Position numbers and translations under genes: made by a program. From contig CANJKZ010000772.1 in NCBI GenBank assembly GCA_947471745.1, positions 1,816,359 to 1,880,358 of the forward strand: a DNA stretch of 64,000 bases. Direction: 5' to 3'. Positions 53,926 to 64,000 of the stretch are shown in pieces. Each line of letters begins with the position of its first letter. The stretch's first letter is position 1. Below the pieces are notes generated by a model, which saw only the letters and a program-made list of their open reading frames with translations, had not been told where the DNA came from and did not search any database. The stretch comes from Closterium sp. Naga37s-1 (lineage: Eukaryota > Streptophyta > Zygnematophyceae > Desmidiales > Closteriaceae).

Positions 53926-54380
53926 TGATGCTCTCAGGATCGCTTCCTATCCAAAAAAGGTTTATATCTTTTGCCCCGGTTGTGCGAAAGAATTAGGTAC
54001 AAACAATGTTCAGAACGAGCGCTGAAATATTCTTTGAGCGTGTACAACTAGTTTTCAGCGCAGCTACTCATACATAAATTGCCCAAAATCCGGAAAGTGT
54101 GTCAGAACTTGGTGCGCCATGATTTGTCAATTTACTCTGGCACGAGCGGGAAAAACCAGAACAGGGGTCATTTTGTGCGAGAATTTCATCTAGTTATCAT
54201 TCGCGTAATCGCTTGACAGTGAGGGGTCTTATATCAGGGAGATTACAGTATACCAGGTGTTGATAAGAGTCTGTGTGTCGGTCTCAATTGCCTGCCAACA
54301 TATGAGAAGGATTTTATTACATTCTGCATTCATATCCATGCAATTCAAGTACTAAACATGTTTACATGCCGCATCAAGTA

Positions 54381-55098
54381 GGAGAGGCGCCGTTTTCACT
54401 CGTTGGTGGGCAGCCTCATGTACGCGGCGGTAAACACCAGACCGGACGTCGCCTTTGCTACCGGGCAGCTAGCTAGGGTTGTTCAATGCCCTAATGATAA
54501 GCAGGTAGCATTTGGAATCAGGGTGGCCAAGTATCTTGGCCAAACAGCGACGGTTGGGCTGCAATACTCGGCAGCGGCACAAAGGCGCCAAAAGGGCGCG
54601 GATGGTGTTGAACCCGGGCGTTTGTTCCTCACAGCCTTCTCCGATGCCTCTTATGCATCAGAACAGGAGGACATGACAAGTGTGGGAGGCTTCATTTGCT
54701 GTGTTGGTGGAGGCCCAACTGCTTGGGAGAGCAAGAAGCAGGTGGATCAAGCATTGAGCTCAGTGGAGTCCGAGTACATGGCACTCTTCCGTGCCGTACG
54801 GGAGATTGTATGGCAGCTGCGTTCATTGGCTGAATTGGGGGAGGAGCAGCAAGGACCTACCCCAGTCTTTTGTGACAGCCAGGGTGCCATTGCTCTTGCT
54901 AAGAGCCATGTGTTGCATGGCCTCACGAAGCACATGAGGGTGAAATGGCATTGGACGAGGAGCATGGTGGCCATGGGTGAAGTTGAGTTGCACTACGTGA
55001 AGACGACGAGGCAGCCAGCTGACATGATGACCAAGAGGCTGGTGGAGCAGCAGCATTGGAAGTGTTGTAAGCTGGGCTGGGATGGCTCTGAACTGAGA
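54381..55098 (+). pseudogene. pol: B2 pol remnant: end of RT and RNase H
   Basis: The sequence starts in the RT-RNase H connection (GAGAGGCGCC, HSLVGSLMYAAVNTRPDVAF) and continues through FSDASYASE, SSVESEYMAL, CDSQGAIALAKS and HGLTKHMRVKWHW. It is close to copia B residue by residue. An extra G in AAGCTGGGCTGGG shifts the frame in the last codons. Upstream pol is missing. Confidence 0.9.
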
Positions 55099-55135
55099 GA
55101 GCAAGATCCTAAGGCCAACAATCCGAGGGGGAGTT

Positions 55136-55560
55136 TGTTGGTGCAACCCTATGGTTTGCATTCGGCTTGTTGTCAGCGTGCGTGCATGCGTGTGTGCATG
55201 GAATGGTATGAGGGCATGAGATAATATATATTTCATGCTTACAATAGTGTGTGAATGATGAGGCATGGTTTTGAATGTGTGTGCCGAAGCAATAGCGAGT
55301 TATCGCTAGTCGCGTGTCACGTCGTCGTTTGCGTGTCCGTGCGCGGTTTTCTATTTTGTCGTGTGTGGAACGTTCGGCGTATCGCAGGTGTGCGCAGCAG
55401 ACTTCCAAGAACTCAAGGAAGAATTTAACTTGAAGAACCAGAGCCATGGTTTCAAGATTCAAGTGATTTTGAAGATCTCCAAAAGGGTATACTTCAAGAT
55501 AGTGAGAATAGTTACATTACAATGTGTAGTGTAACATTTCTCTTGGTGTAGGCCCTTGAG
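55136..55560 (+). repeat. B2 3' LTR, truncated
   Basis: It starts TGTTGGTGCAACC after the PPT and aligns with the first half of the copia B LTR to GTGTAGGCCCT. Minus-strand copia H LTR follows. Confidence 0.88.
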
Positions 55561-55645
55561 TCCGAACTAACGAACAAGAATGAATGAACTATCAAAGAGT
55601 TGGGTACAAGTACTAACCCTTACTGGGTTGTACCCCTTATGAGCT
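55561..55645 (-). repeat. Copia H 3' LTR, distal part
   Basis: The reverse complement carries GGGGTACAACCCA ... CTTGTACCCAACTC, like copia I. With 59147-59192 it totals 131 bp, the LTR length of copia I. The last bases are degraded. Confidence 0.85.
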
Positions 55646-55863
55646 TGTCATAATATATTATAGGTTTTTTTGTATAACTGCATATAGTTATAGCTTTAGT
55701 GTAGTTACTGTTTTAGTCCCTGTAGGTGGTGCACCCTTTGTTATCTCTTGCTCCTATATCTTGTACCTTGCTTTCTTAGTGAAACACTCCTTCCTTGCTT
55801 TCTCAACTCTCTCGAAACTTGCCTAGCTCTCACACCCTAGCTATGGCTCATACTTTTCTAACA
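55646..55863 (+). repeat. 5' LTR of J
   Basis: TGTCATAATATATTA ... CTTTTCTAACA. It is a direct repeat of 58922-59141 with scattered differences. Confidence 0.92.
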
Positions 55864-55879
55864 TGGTATTAAGAGCTGG
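55864..55879 (+). other. Primer-binding site of J
   Basis: TGGTATTAAGAGCTGG directly follows the LTR. It resembles but does not equal the tRNA-Met complement, with an extra base before GAGC. Confidence 0.75.
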
Positions 55880-56895
55880 TTCTAACCCGAGGACCTAACC
55901 TCTTTGGGCCCACCACCTGCTGCCCTACGCGCCACCCTCGTGTAGCCCTTCTATCGACATTAGGCCCAGGCCCGTCGCTCGTGCCCGTTGACCCTAGGCC
56001 CCGGCCAAGTCGCCCCTAGGCCTGTCGCCCCCCGGCCCCGTCGCCCCTAGGCCTCGGTCCCGGCCCGTAGCCCGTCGTGCGTAGCCCTTAGGCCCGTCGC
56101 CCTTAGGCTCCGGTCCCCTGGCCCGTCGCTCGCGCCCGTCGCTCCCCTAGGCTCGGCCCCGTCGCCCGTCCCTCGCGCCCGACGTCCCTAGGCCCCGGTT
56201 CCGGCCCTTTGCCCGTCGCGCAACGCCCCTAGGTCCCGTCGGCCCCGTCTCCTGTCGCTCCCCTAGGCACGGCCCTACGCCTCGCGCCCCCCCCGTCGAT
56301 CAAGGCCCCTCGGCCCCGTCGCTCGCGCCCGACGCCCCTAGGCCCCGGTTCCGGCTCGTCGCCCGTCGCGCAACGCTCCTATGCCCGTCGGCCCCGTCGC
56401 ACCTGCCGCCCCTAGGCCTGTCGGCACCGTTTGCCCCTAGGCCCCGCCCTCGTCGCCCAAGGCGCCGTGGCCTGCGGCTCTGTCTCCCGCGGCCACGTCG
56501 CCCGAGGACCTGTCGCCCGCGGCCTCGTCGGCCCCTTGCCTCGTCGCCCGAGGACCCTCCCCCCCCAACTTCGTTCTCCCTCTCCCTACTGCACGTGCAG
56601 CAGAAAAGGAGGGGGGGGGGGGTGGGAAGGGAGTTGGGGGCGCGGATCATGGAGGGTGAGGGGGTGGCAAGAGGGGTGCGGTTCCGGGGGGTGGCTGACC
56701 TAGTGGGTGGCAGGAGGGGTTTCTGCAACGCCAGCCACCCACCACCTCCTCCTCTCTCTCTCCCTGCCGCACCTTGTGTTGGGAGGGGGGGGAGCTTGGA
56801 GGTTAAGGGGGTGGCGGGGAGGGGATCTACAGCATCAGCCCCCCCCCTCCCCCCTTCTCCTCCATCCCTCTGCTGCGGGTGCAGCAGTGGGGGGA
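55880..56895 (+). other. GC-rich leader region of J
   Basis: It starts with GAGGACC ... GGGCCCACCACC, shared in outline with the leaders of E and I. CCCGTCGCCCCTAGGCCC-like repeats follow, then G- and C-homopolymer-rich sequence. No protein is supported. Confidence 0.75.
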
Positions 56896-58480
56896 GGGGA
56901 TCTGCAGCCCTGTGCGCCCCGTGCGCCCTGCTGCCCTGTGCGCCCCGTGCGCCCTGCATGCGCGCCCCGCGCGCCCTGCTGTCCTGCTGCCCTACGCGCC
57001 CTGCAACCCTGCGCGCCACGCATGCCCTGCTGTCCTGCACGCCCCGCGTGCCCTGCAGCCCTGTGCGCCCCGCGCGCCCTGCTGCCCTGCAGCCCTGTGT
57101 GCCCCGCGTGCCCTGCTGCCCTGCTGCCCTGTGCGCCCCTTGCGCCCTGCAGCCGTGCGCGCCCCGCGCGCCCTTCTGTCCTGCTGCCCTGCGCGCCCTG
57201 CGCGCCTTGCAGCCCTGCACGCCACGCGCGCCCTGCTGTCCTGCGCGCCCCGCGCGCCCTGCAACCCTGTGCGCCCCGCGCGCCCTGCTGTCCTGCAGCC
57301 CTGTGCGCCCCGCGCGCCCTGCTGCCCTGCTGCCTTGTGCGCCCCGCGCGACCTGCTGCCCTGCAGCCCTGTGCGCCCCGCGTGCCCTGCTGCCCTGCAG
57401 CCGCGCGCCCTGCTGCCCTGCTGCCCTGTGCGGCACACGCGCCCTGCTGTCCTGCGCGCCCCGCGAGCCCTGCAGCCTTGTGTGCCTCGCGCGCCCTGCT
57501 GCCCTGCAGCCCTGTGTGCCCCGCGTGCCCTGCTGCCCTGCTGCCCTGTGCGCCCCATGCGCCTTGCAGCCCTGCGCGCCCCGCGCGCCCTTCTGTCCTG
57601 CTGCCCTGCGCGCCCTGCGCGCCCTGCAGCCCTGCGCGCCACGCGCGCCTTGCTGTCCTGCGCGCCCCGCGCGCCCTGCAGCCCTGTGCGCCCCGCGCGC
57701 CCTGCTGTCCTGCAGCCCTGTGCGCCCCGCGCGCCCAGCTGTCCTGCAGCCCTGTGCGCCCAGCGTGCCCTGCTGCCCTGCTGCCCTGTGCGCTTCGTGA
57801 GCCCTGCAGCCATGTGCGCTCCGCGCGCCCTGCTGTCCTACTGCCCTGCGCGCCCTGCGTGCCCTGCAGCCCTGCGCGCCACGCGCGCCCTGCTGTCCTG
57901 CGCGCCCCGCACGCCCGGCAAGCCCTGTGCGCCCCGCGCGCCCTGCTGCCCTGCAGCCCTGTGCGCCCCGCGTGCCCTGCTGCCCTGCTGCCCTGTGCGC
58001 CCCGTGAGCCCTGCAGCCATGTGCGCTCCGCGCGCCCTACTGTCCTGCTGCCCTGCGCGCCTTGCGTGCCCTGCAGCCCTGCGCGCCACGCGCGCCCTGC
58101 TGTCCTGCGCGCCCCCGCACGCCCTGCAGCCCTGTGCGCCCCGCGCGCCCTGCAGCCCTGTGCGCCCCGCGCGCCCTGCTGTCCTGCAGCCCTGTGCGCT
58201 CCGCGCGCCCTGCTGCCCTGCTGCCCTGTGTGCCCCGCACGCCCTGCTGTCCTGCTGCCCTGTGCGCCCCCGCGCGCCCTGCAGCCCTGCGCGCCACGTG
58301 CGCCCTGCTGTCCTGCGCGTCCCGCGCGCCCTGCGGCCCTGTGCGCCCCGCATACCCTGCTGCCCTGCTGCCCTGTGCACCCCGCGCGGCCTGCAGCACA
58401 GTGCGCCACGCGCACCCTGTTGTCCTGCGCACCCCGCGCGCCCTTCTGCCTTGCTGCCCTGTGCGCCCCGTGCGCCCTGC
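56896..58480 (+). repeat. GC-rich satellite-like array in J
   Basis: About 1.6 kb of variants of a unit of about 34 bp built from CCCTGTGCGCCCCGCGCG and CCCTGCTGTCCTGCAG. The unit is not a multiple of three, yet all six frames stay open for hundreds of codons. These open frames (Ala/Pro/Cys-rich, or Gly/Arg/Gln/Ala-rich on the minus strand) are therefore composition artefacts. Confidence 0.9.
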
Positions 58481-58921
58481 TGCCCTCTGCACGCGCATCT
58501 GCGGCCCCATGCACTGCCACCTCCCCACCCTGCCCCCCTCCCTTCTCCTCCCTCTTCCTGCTGCGTGTGCAGCAGTTGGGGGGGAGGGGAGGGGTGTGGG
58601 GGCGGAAGGTGTTAAGGGGAGGCTACACCTACAGCGCCAGCCTCCTCCCTCTCCCTGCTGCGCGTGCAACAGTTGAGGGGGGGGAAACAAGGGGGGGGGA
58701 AGGCAGGTGACTCAACTACAGCAACTCCCGCCACGCCTCCTCCTCTCTCTCCTCACTGCTGCTGCTGCTACTGTGCGGGGGGAGGTTGAGGGGGTGCTGT
58801 GAGTCCAGCTGCAGCATCAGCCGCCTCCTCCTCATTTTCCCTCTCCTTCTTCCGCTGCGCAGGGTGTACCCCTTCAGGGGGTGTTCTGCACATGGCTATT
58901 CTTGCATGCAGTTAGGGGGTG

Positions 58922-59141
58922 TGTCCGAATATATTATATATATATTTCTGTATAACTGCATATAGTTATAGCTGTAGTGTAATTACTGTTTTAGTCCCTG
59001 TAGGTGGTGCACCCTTTGCCATCTCTTGCTCCTATATCTTGTACCTTGCTTTCTTAGTAAAACACTCCTTCCTTGCTTTCTCAACTCTCTCGACACTTGC
59101 CTAGCTCTCACACCCTAGCTATGGCTCATACTTTTCTAACA
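58922..59141 (+). repeat. 3' LTR of J
   Basis: TGTCCGAATATATTA ... CTTTTCTAACA, followed by the GAGCT duplication. Confidence 0.92.
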
Positions 59142-59146
59142 GAGCT

Positions 59147-59192
59147 ACCCCACTATAGCCTACACAAGTGTAAGCACTATAACATTCTGACA
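59147..59192 (-). repeat. Copia H 3' LTR, proximal part
   Basis: On the minus strand it starts TGTCAGAATGTTATAG at 59192, directly after the PPT CCTATGGGGGTG. It is interrupted at the GAGCT duplication by J. Confidence 0.87.
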
Positions 59193-59419
59193 CACCCCCA
59201 TAGGCAAAGTGGGGGAGAACAAGTGGTCACAAGACTAGTCAAGAAAAGCAAAGCAAGCTCAGGGTGGATCACAAAGTCACCACCCAGTCCGGGCACAAGC
59301 AAAGGGCCACAAGGCCAGTTCACATGCAGAATTATATAAAAGAGGACAAATAATGCAGTGATCATACCTTAGCAAGTGTAAGCATGCAGGTATATATATA
59401 GATCACAGTACAAGAAAGG

Positions 59420-62400
59420 TCATGCAGTGAGCAAGTGAGGCAAGGTGGGCACAAGGCCTAACAGAGAAGAGAAGCGCTGATGATCACCAAGCGGAAGTGC
59501 CTTGGTGAATATATCAGCAGTGTTGGCCCTAGTGGCCACGTACGCAAGACAAAGCTGGCCACGGTGCTGCAACTCTCGAGCAAGGAAGTATCGCAGACCA
59601 ATGTGCTTCGTTCTCTGCTCCAGTCTGTGCTCCAAACACAAGGCAATCATGGCCTTGTTGTCTACGTACAGAACTGGAGGCGAACGAGGCTGCTCTCCCA
59701 AGTCAGTCAGCAGGTAGGTGAGCCAACGTAGCTCCTGTGCAGCCATGGCCCCTGCGTAGATCTCAGCCTCACAACTGGAGCTGAGAACCGAAGACGAGCG
59801 GGTAGACCGCTAGGAAACAAAGCCGGAACTGAGGCTGAAGGTGTAACCCTTTGACGACCACTGCGTAGCTGAGTCGTCAAACCAAGAAGCGTCTGCGTGA
59901 CCAGTGAGGACAACTGGACCCCGTCCTCCAAGCACGAGCCCCATGCCCGACGTACTGCACAAGTAACGCAGTACCCTCCTTCACAGCATCCCAGTGCACC
60001 TTTCGGTGCCTACCGGGAGCCACGTAGCGAGCCAGGAGGCTGAGAGGGTACGCGAGGTCAGGTCGAGTGCATGTCATCAGGTACATGAGACAACCCACAA
60101 GCTCTGGGTACAGAGCACTCGGCTCTACGGACTCGTCCGAAGGTGGAGCTGAGAGCGAGTGGCCGGTAGACAGAGGAGTGGACTATGGCGAGGAGAACTG
60201 GAAGCCGAAGCGCTGAAGGACCTGGTGCACCATGTGTGACTGAGTTAGTGTGATGGTGCGCCGTGCTCTGTCGTGGGTGATCTGCAAGCCAAGATAGCTG
60301 CGCAGTTCACCAAGGTCAGTGCAGGTGTGTCTCTTGTGCAGCTCCGATTAAACAAGGGTCAGTGCCTCATTGTCAGCTTTGGCAAAGACAAGGTCGTCGA
60401 CGTAGACAACGACGTAGAACGGCGGCAGCGAGGTGTCGGTGCGTAGAAACAGCGACGGGTCAGCAGTAGAAGGAGTAAACCCCAGAGCCGCAAGTGTAGT
60501 CCTCAGTGTGTCGTGCCACTCTCGAGGCGCCTGGCGGAGACCGTAGACTGGCCGCCGGAGGCTCCACTGGGTACCGGCAAGAAACGACCCTGTGAAGCCA
60601 GGTGGGCGGCAAAGCCAGATCTCATTGTGCAGGCTGCCCTGCAAGAAAGCTGTACTGAAGTCCAGAGAGTGCAACTCGTAGTCACGCTGAGTAGCGACGT
60701 GCAGGCAACACCCGAAGAGTAGTCATCTTCAGGGGTGGGAGAGAAGGTCTGAAAGTAGTCGACCCCCGGTGGCCGCTTCACCCTTAAAATCCACATGCCA
60801 TCGACTATGTCCGTGCCAAGTGCACACTCACCCCCGAAGGACGGAGGACTGGCAGACTCAGACTCAATAACAATTGCAGAGTGGCGTAGTCTAGAGGACA
60901 GGCAGCAGCAAAGTCAAGCAGCTCAGCAACAAGGGCAAACGCAGCAGTGGACTCAAAAGAAGGGTCAGTGACAACAATAGCAAGGAGACGAGAGACAGTG
61001 GGACTGGCCAGCACCAGCAGGACCTCCAGACAAAGAAGCACCCTGAGGCTCAGCACCCCCAGACTCCGCACCCTCTGACTCAGCACCCCCAGGCTCAACA
61101 CCCTCACAGCTCAACACCCGCAGACTCAAAACCCTCAAGCTCAGCACCCCCAGGCTCCCACACCCGCAGGCTCAGCACCCCCAGGCACCGCACCCCCAGG
61201 CTCAGCACCCCAAGACCTAGCACCCTAAGACTCAGACGCCCCCAAGCTAAGCCCCCCAGACGCAGCACCTCGAGTAGCAACCTAAGTCGCCAGCTACCTC
61301 AACAGGCACAGTACCAAGGAGAGGGTCTACCTGAGACACACCTGAAGGAGCAGGACCCTGGGGCGGGAGGGGGCTCTACCGGAGGGGGGTCCCGGGAGCA
61401 AGGAAGAGCGGCGGGGGGCGGGGGAGGGGCAGAGCGGTAGGGGAAGAGACGATAATATGGAACCGAATCGTCAAAACGTGACATCCTGAGAGGTGAAAAG
61501 TCAAGGAAGACACAGGGAATAGCGCAGGCGGAGAGCTTGTCCGCGGACGTATCGCGAACAAAGGCACGAGAACCTCAGACCCGGAACACCGACGCATCGC
61601 CAACCTTCCCTGTCCAACGCAGTGTAGGCGAGGTCTCTGGCAAGGAGACACGGGGCCAGAGGTTGAGCTGATGCGCAGTGTACCGGACCGCAAACGGCCA
61701 CAGAAAATGGGGAGCAGCCGCATGGATCATGGAGGTACGAGCGACCTCCATGACTAAGCCAATGCTGCGGCGCAGCAATCCCAAGGGGAGTCCGGAAGCG
61801 TCAACGACTGGAGAATGCCCTCCCCATGACAAAAGTCCCGCAAGAGGTTAGAGGAAAACTCACCACTTCTGTCTGAGTGCAGAAGTTGAACGGGAAGGTC
61901 CTGGCAGAACCGCTCGCGGAGCTGGAGACGGACTGCGCGGATCCAAGGGATCAAGACATCAATGACCTCACCCTTGCTGTGCAAGGAGAAGACCGTGGTG
62001 TACCGCGTGTAGTCGTCAACAACCAGCAAAAAGTAGCTCTCGCAGCCCTGTCCACTAACGCGGGCAAGGCCCCACATGTCCATGTGGAGAGTTTGCAGGG
62101 GAGAAGTTGTCGGGGGAAACGAGGAGGAGTGAGGAGCGGCGAGCTGCCACCCCTCGACGCAAGGAAGGCAGGGCAGGGCAGGCGAGGGTGGTAAGGAAGG
62201 CAGAGAGCTGGGTAGACCAGTGACAAGGAGACGGGAGTGCATTCCACGAAGGCGTGGCAGGGAGGGGTGACCCAGGCGGTGGTGCCACAGAAGATTCTGG
62301 TGCGACAGGAGGCGACACGAGCAAGGGGGCGCTACCTGACCTGACGCGGACACCTGAGCAGACGCAGCTACCTGAGGAGGCTCAGTAGCCAGTGTGTACA

Positions 62401-62766
62401 GACTCGACCCTGGCCGACGAGTGAATGTGGCCAGGTGACGACTCGTCCGTGTACATGTGCAGATCGACACACGGTGACCCCCAGGAGTGGTGGTAGTTAC
62501 CATTGCGTCCAGGAGGTCAGCGGTACTCACCAAGTTCGTGGAGAACGAGGGGAGGTGAAGACCTGACAGTGAGCCGAACGGACCGCCGGGCACGAGAGGA
62601 CAGTGGAGGAACGGGCAATGACCGGGCCCTCAGAGGGGTCAGCCAGTCTGGCTGGGACAGGTGTAGGGAGAGGAGTGTGGGTGGTGCTGTCACGAAAGAA
62701 ACAGCGTGAGGCATCAGAGTCCAGCGTTAAGATGTGCAGTACCGGGGAGAGAAGACTCACTAGCAC
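59420..62766 (-). pseudogene. pol: Copia H pol: protease, integrase, partial RT, RNase H (broken)
   Basis: Protease has LTLDSDASRCFF, with Asp replacing the Gly of DSGAS. Pre-integrase and integrase have WHHRLGHP, CLPCVEG, MDMWGLARV and LHSDRSGEF, then a frame change just before the catalytic Glu region (about 61780). The linker is shortened. Two deletions remove RT sequence: one joins GECALGTD to IVDGMW (about 60820), the other joins KRPPG to VDYFQTF (about 60762). RT continues with DFSTAFLQGSL, VYGLRQAPREW and YVDDLVFAK (about 60385), and RNase H ends LPTVPHL-like at 59420 with VDNKAMIALC present. It is inactive. Confidence 0.9.
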
Positions 62767-63749
62767 CTAGAGCAGTAGCCTCTATACCTGGGTCACCACC
62801 GCTCCCACCGCTGCCACTACCGCCACTCCCACCGCTACCTCCACCACCGCCACCAAAGCCCCCACTCCCGCCACCACTCCCACCGCTGCCACCACCTCCA
62901 CTGCCTCCACCACCTCCACTGCTGCCCCACCACCACCCCCGCTGCCACCTCCACCACCCCTGCCACCCTTGCCCCTTGCTGCAGCGGTGCTTCCCACTAG
63001 CGGAAGCAGATCCGACATCCTCAGCACCAAGGACGTCAACACCAGCAGCAGAGGCGTAGGAGGGGGCAAGGGGGGAGGGGGAACACCCCTCAAAGAAGGG
63101 TGTGCGGGGAGTGCCACGAGCAGCACCTACAGCGACTACACTAGTCTCAGCTGCAAGGAGGTGCTGCTCGAGTAGGTCAACAGTGAGGGCTGTGAAGTCG
63201 AGCGTGAGAAAATGGTCCCTGACAGCGCGAAGAGAGTCAAGGAGGCGGGTGACTATAAAGTAGAGAGTGATGTACATCGGGGGCGGGTTCTTGGCAATGA
63301 ACTCTGCTGGGAGGGCAGCGCGGTAGCGAGCGTTGCTAGTGCGAAGGTGGGAAACAAGGTCCTCTACTGTGGCAAAGGCGGACAGCTCAGGAAACAGGTA
63401 GGGCAGTAGGAGTAGGAGCCTAGAGCAGTAGTGGCAGGCGAGGAGTAACGGGCGACTACAGCGTCGTACAGTGCTTGTGCTGTCCTGTGCTGTCCGAAGT
63501 GAGCGCATTCGGCCAACGGAAGGTGGTTGCGAATGGCTAAGCGAGCAGCAGCGTCACGAGTAAGCCACTGTTAGTGAGTCGCACTGTGAGCTGTGGCGGG
63601 GGGGCGGGAGCGGTGCCAGACATGTGGTCAAACAACGAAACACTGTCCCTAGAGTAGCTCAGTAGGTACAGCTGCAAGTCGTCGAGCCACGTGTCAAACT
63701 GGATCGGTAGGCCCTCATGATCGAACGCTAGAACGCGAAGAGAATCCAT
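62700..63749 (-). pseudogene. gag: Copia H gag, zinc finger region missing
   Basis: It starts MDSLRVLAFDHEGLPIQFDTWLDD at 63749 (minus). A frame break near 63570 is followed by LFPELSAFATVEDLVSHLR, MYITLYFIVTRLLDSL and AAETSVVAVGAARG. The Gly-rich tract then runs directly into ALGASES of the Gag C-terminus. Compared with E and I, about 145 residues including QQLREW and the Cys-x13-Cys-x3-His-x4-Cys finger are lost. Confidence 0.87.
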
Positions 63750-64000
63750 AGTGGCGCAGCACGCAGGGCGGGCAGAGGCCGGGCAGCAGAGGGAAAAGGG
63801 CTAGGCAGCAGGCTGCAGAGGGGGGGCTCGAGGGCCTAGGGGCGGCCGCGGGGCGACATGTCGGGCCAGGGGCGACGGGCTGGGGCCTAGGGGCGACGGG
63901 TCAGGGCCTAAGGGCGACGGGCCCGCGGGCCTGGGGCTAGGGGTTGGGTCCTTGGGGCGACGGGCGACGAGCTGGGCCTAGGGGGCGACGGGCGATGGGC
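63750..64000 (-). other. GC-rich leader of copia H, cut by window end
   Basis: On the minus strand this is CCCGTCGCCCCTAGGCCC-like repeat sequence, as in the leader of copia I. The PBS and 5' LTR lie beyond the window. Confidence 0.75.

Larger units (their letters stand above)
52371..54380. other. 2-kb stretch of uncertain origin inside B2
   Basis: No intact gene. It contains a palindrome (TACAGGCA/TGCCTGTA, 52398-52424), a captured copia linker fragment (53054-53297), a 13-bp direct repeat TGTCGGGGTTGTA (about 53296 and 53437) and a strong hairpin at 53893-53925. AT content is higher than in the retroelements. It could be filler DNA or a remnant of another element. Confidence 0.55.
52079..55560 (+). 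mobile_element. B2: decayed relative of copia B with replaced interior
   Basis: A 5' LTR fragment (52079-52370, TGTTGGTGCAACC) and a 3' part (54381-55560: RT tail, RNase H, PPT, LTR) are clearly related to copia B. Between them lie 2 kb of unrelated sequence instead of gag, integrase and most of RT. The 3' LTR ends early at about 55560. Confidence 0.82.
55646..59141 (+). mobile_element. J: complete non-coding LTR element (LARD-like), 3.5 kb
   Basis: LTRs of 218 and 220 bp (55646-55863, 58922-59141), a PBS-like TGGTATTAAGAGCTGG (55864), a PPT (TTAGGGGGTG before 58922) and target duplication GAGCT on both sides (55641-55645, 59142-59146). The interior is GC-rich repeat DNA without any retroviral domain, so it must have used proteins of another element. 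It inserted into the 3' LTR of copia H. Confidence 0.92.
55561..64000 (-). mobile_element. Copia H: minus-strand short-LTR copia, runs off the window
   Basis: Read right to left: GC-rich leader (63750-64000, cut by the window), gag, protease, integrase, linker, RT, RNase H, PPT and 3' LTR. The LTR lies at 59147-59192 and 55561-55645, split by J. It is related to E, F and I, with several internal deletions. Confidence 0.9.

Noticed and set aside
56595..58710. Long open frames of 400-670 codons on both strands in J
   Set aside because: They coexist in all frames of a GC-rich tandem array whose unit is not a multiple of three. Residue content is simply that of the repeat and no domain is present.

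Overview
The window reads as repeat-rich nuclear DNA of a green-lineage (streptophyte) eukaryote. It is built almost entirely from LTR retrotransposons: several Ty1/copia families, one Ty3/gypsy chromovirus with a chromodomain, and one Tc1/mariner-type DNA transposon. No housekeeping gene, rRNA or tRNA was recognised. A charophyte alga such as a zygnematophyte is my guess, from the high-GC triplet-rich sequence and the copia lineages; nothing here proves it.

Left third (1-17928). Copia A is cut by the window edge and riddled with stops. Its 3' LTR is fused at 4531/4535 to the middle of the LTR of copia C. Copia C (to 17928) is split by copia B (6633-13115), the best-preserved element here: two 819-bp LTRs that appear to differ at one base, a perfect 5-bp target duplication (GGTCT), a PBS, a PPT and one uninterrupted 1589-codon gag-pol.

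Middle (17929-25066). This is the only stretch not obviously made of transposons. It holds a minus-strand locus encoding very long alanine and glycine runs, two SUMO-interaction-like motifs, an internally duplicated block and a glutamate-rich tail, plus one candidate upstream exon. The rest is non-coding.

Right part (25067-64000). Copia E (RT core deleted) abuts a truncated relative of A (A2). Chromovirus D then spans 32902-52078 because younger elements sit inside it. A chimeric copia-derived unit F (33149-38079, TSD TACCT) lies in its 5' LTR. Copia I (43218-51776) lies in its 3' coding end, and I itself carries a Tc1-like element (48582-49989, TSD TA). D's 3' LTR is cut by B2, a decayed relative of B. 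The window ends with minus-strand copia H, whose 131-bp 3' LTR is split by J (55646-59141, TSD GAGCT), a non-coding LARD-like element made of GC-rich repeats.

Inferred insertion orders are C then B; D then F and I; I then Tc1; H then J. Apart from B, every element with coding sequence is broken. Where the ancestral codon can be read from a paralogue in the window, most premature stops are C-to-T or G-to-A transitions, as expected for methylated, silenced repeats.
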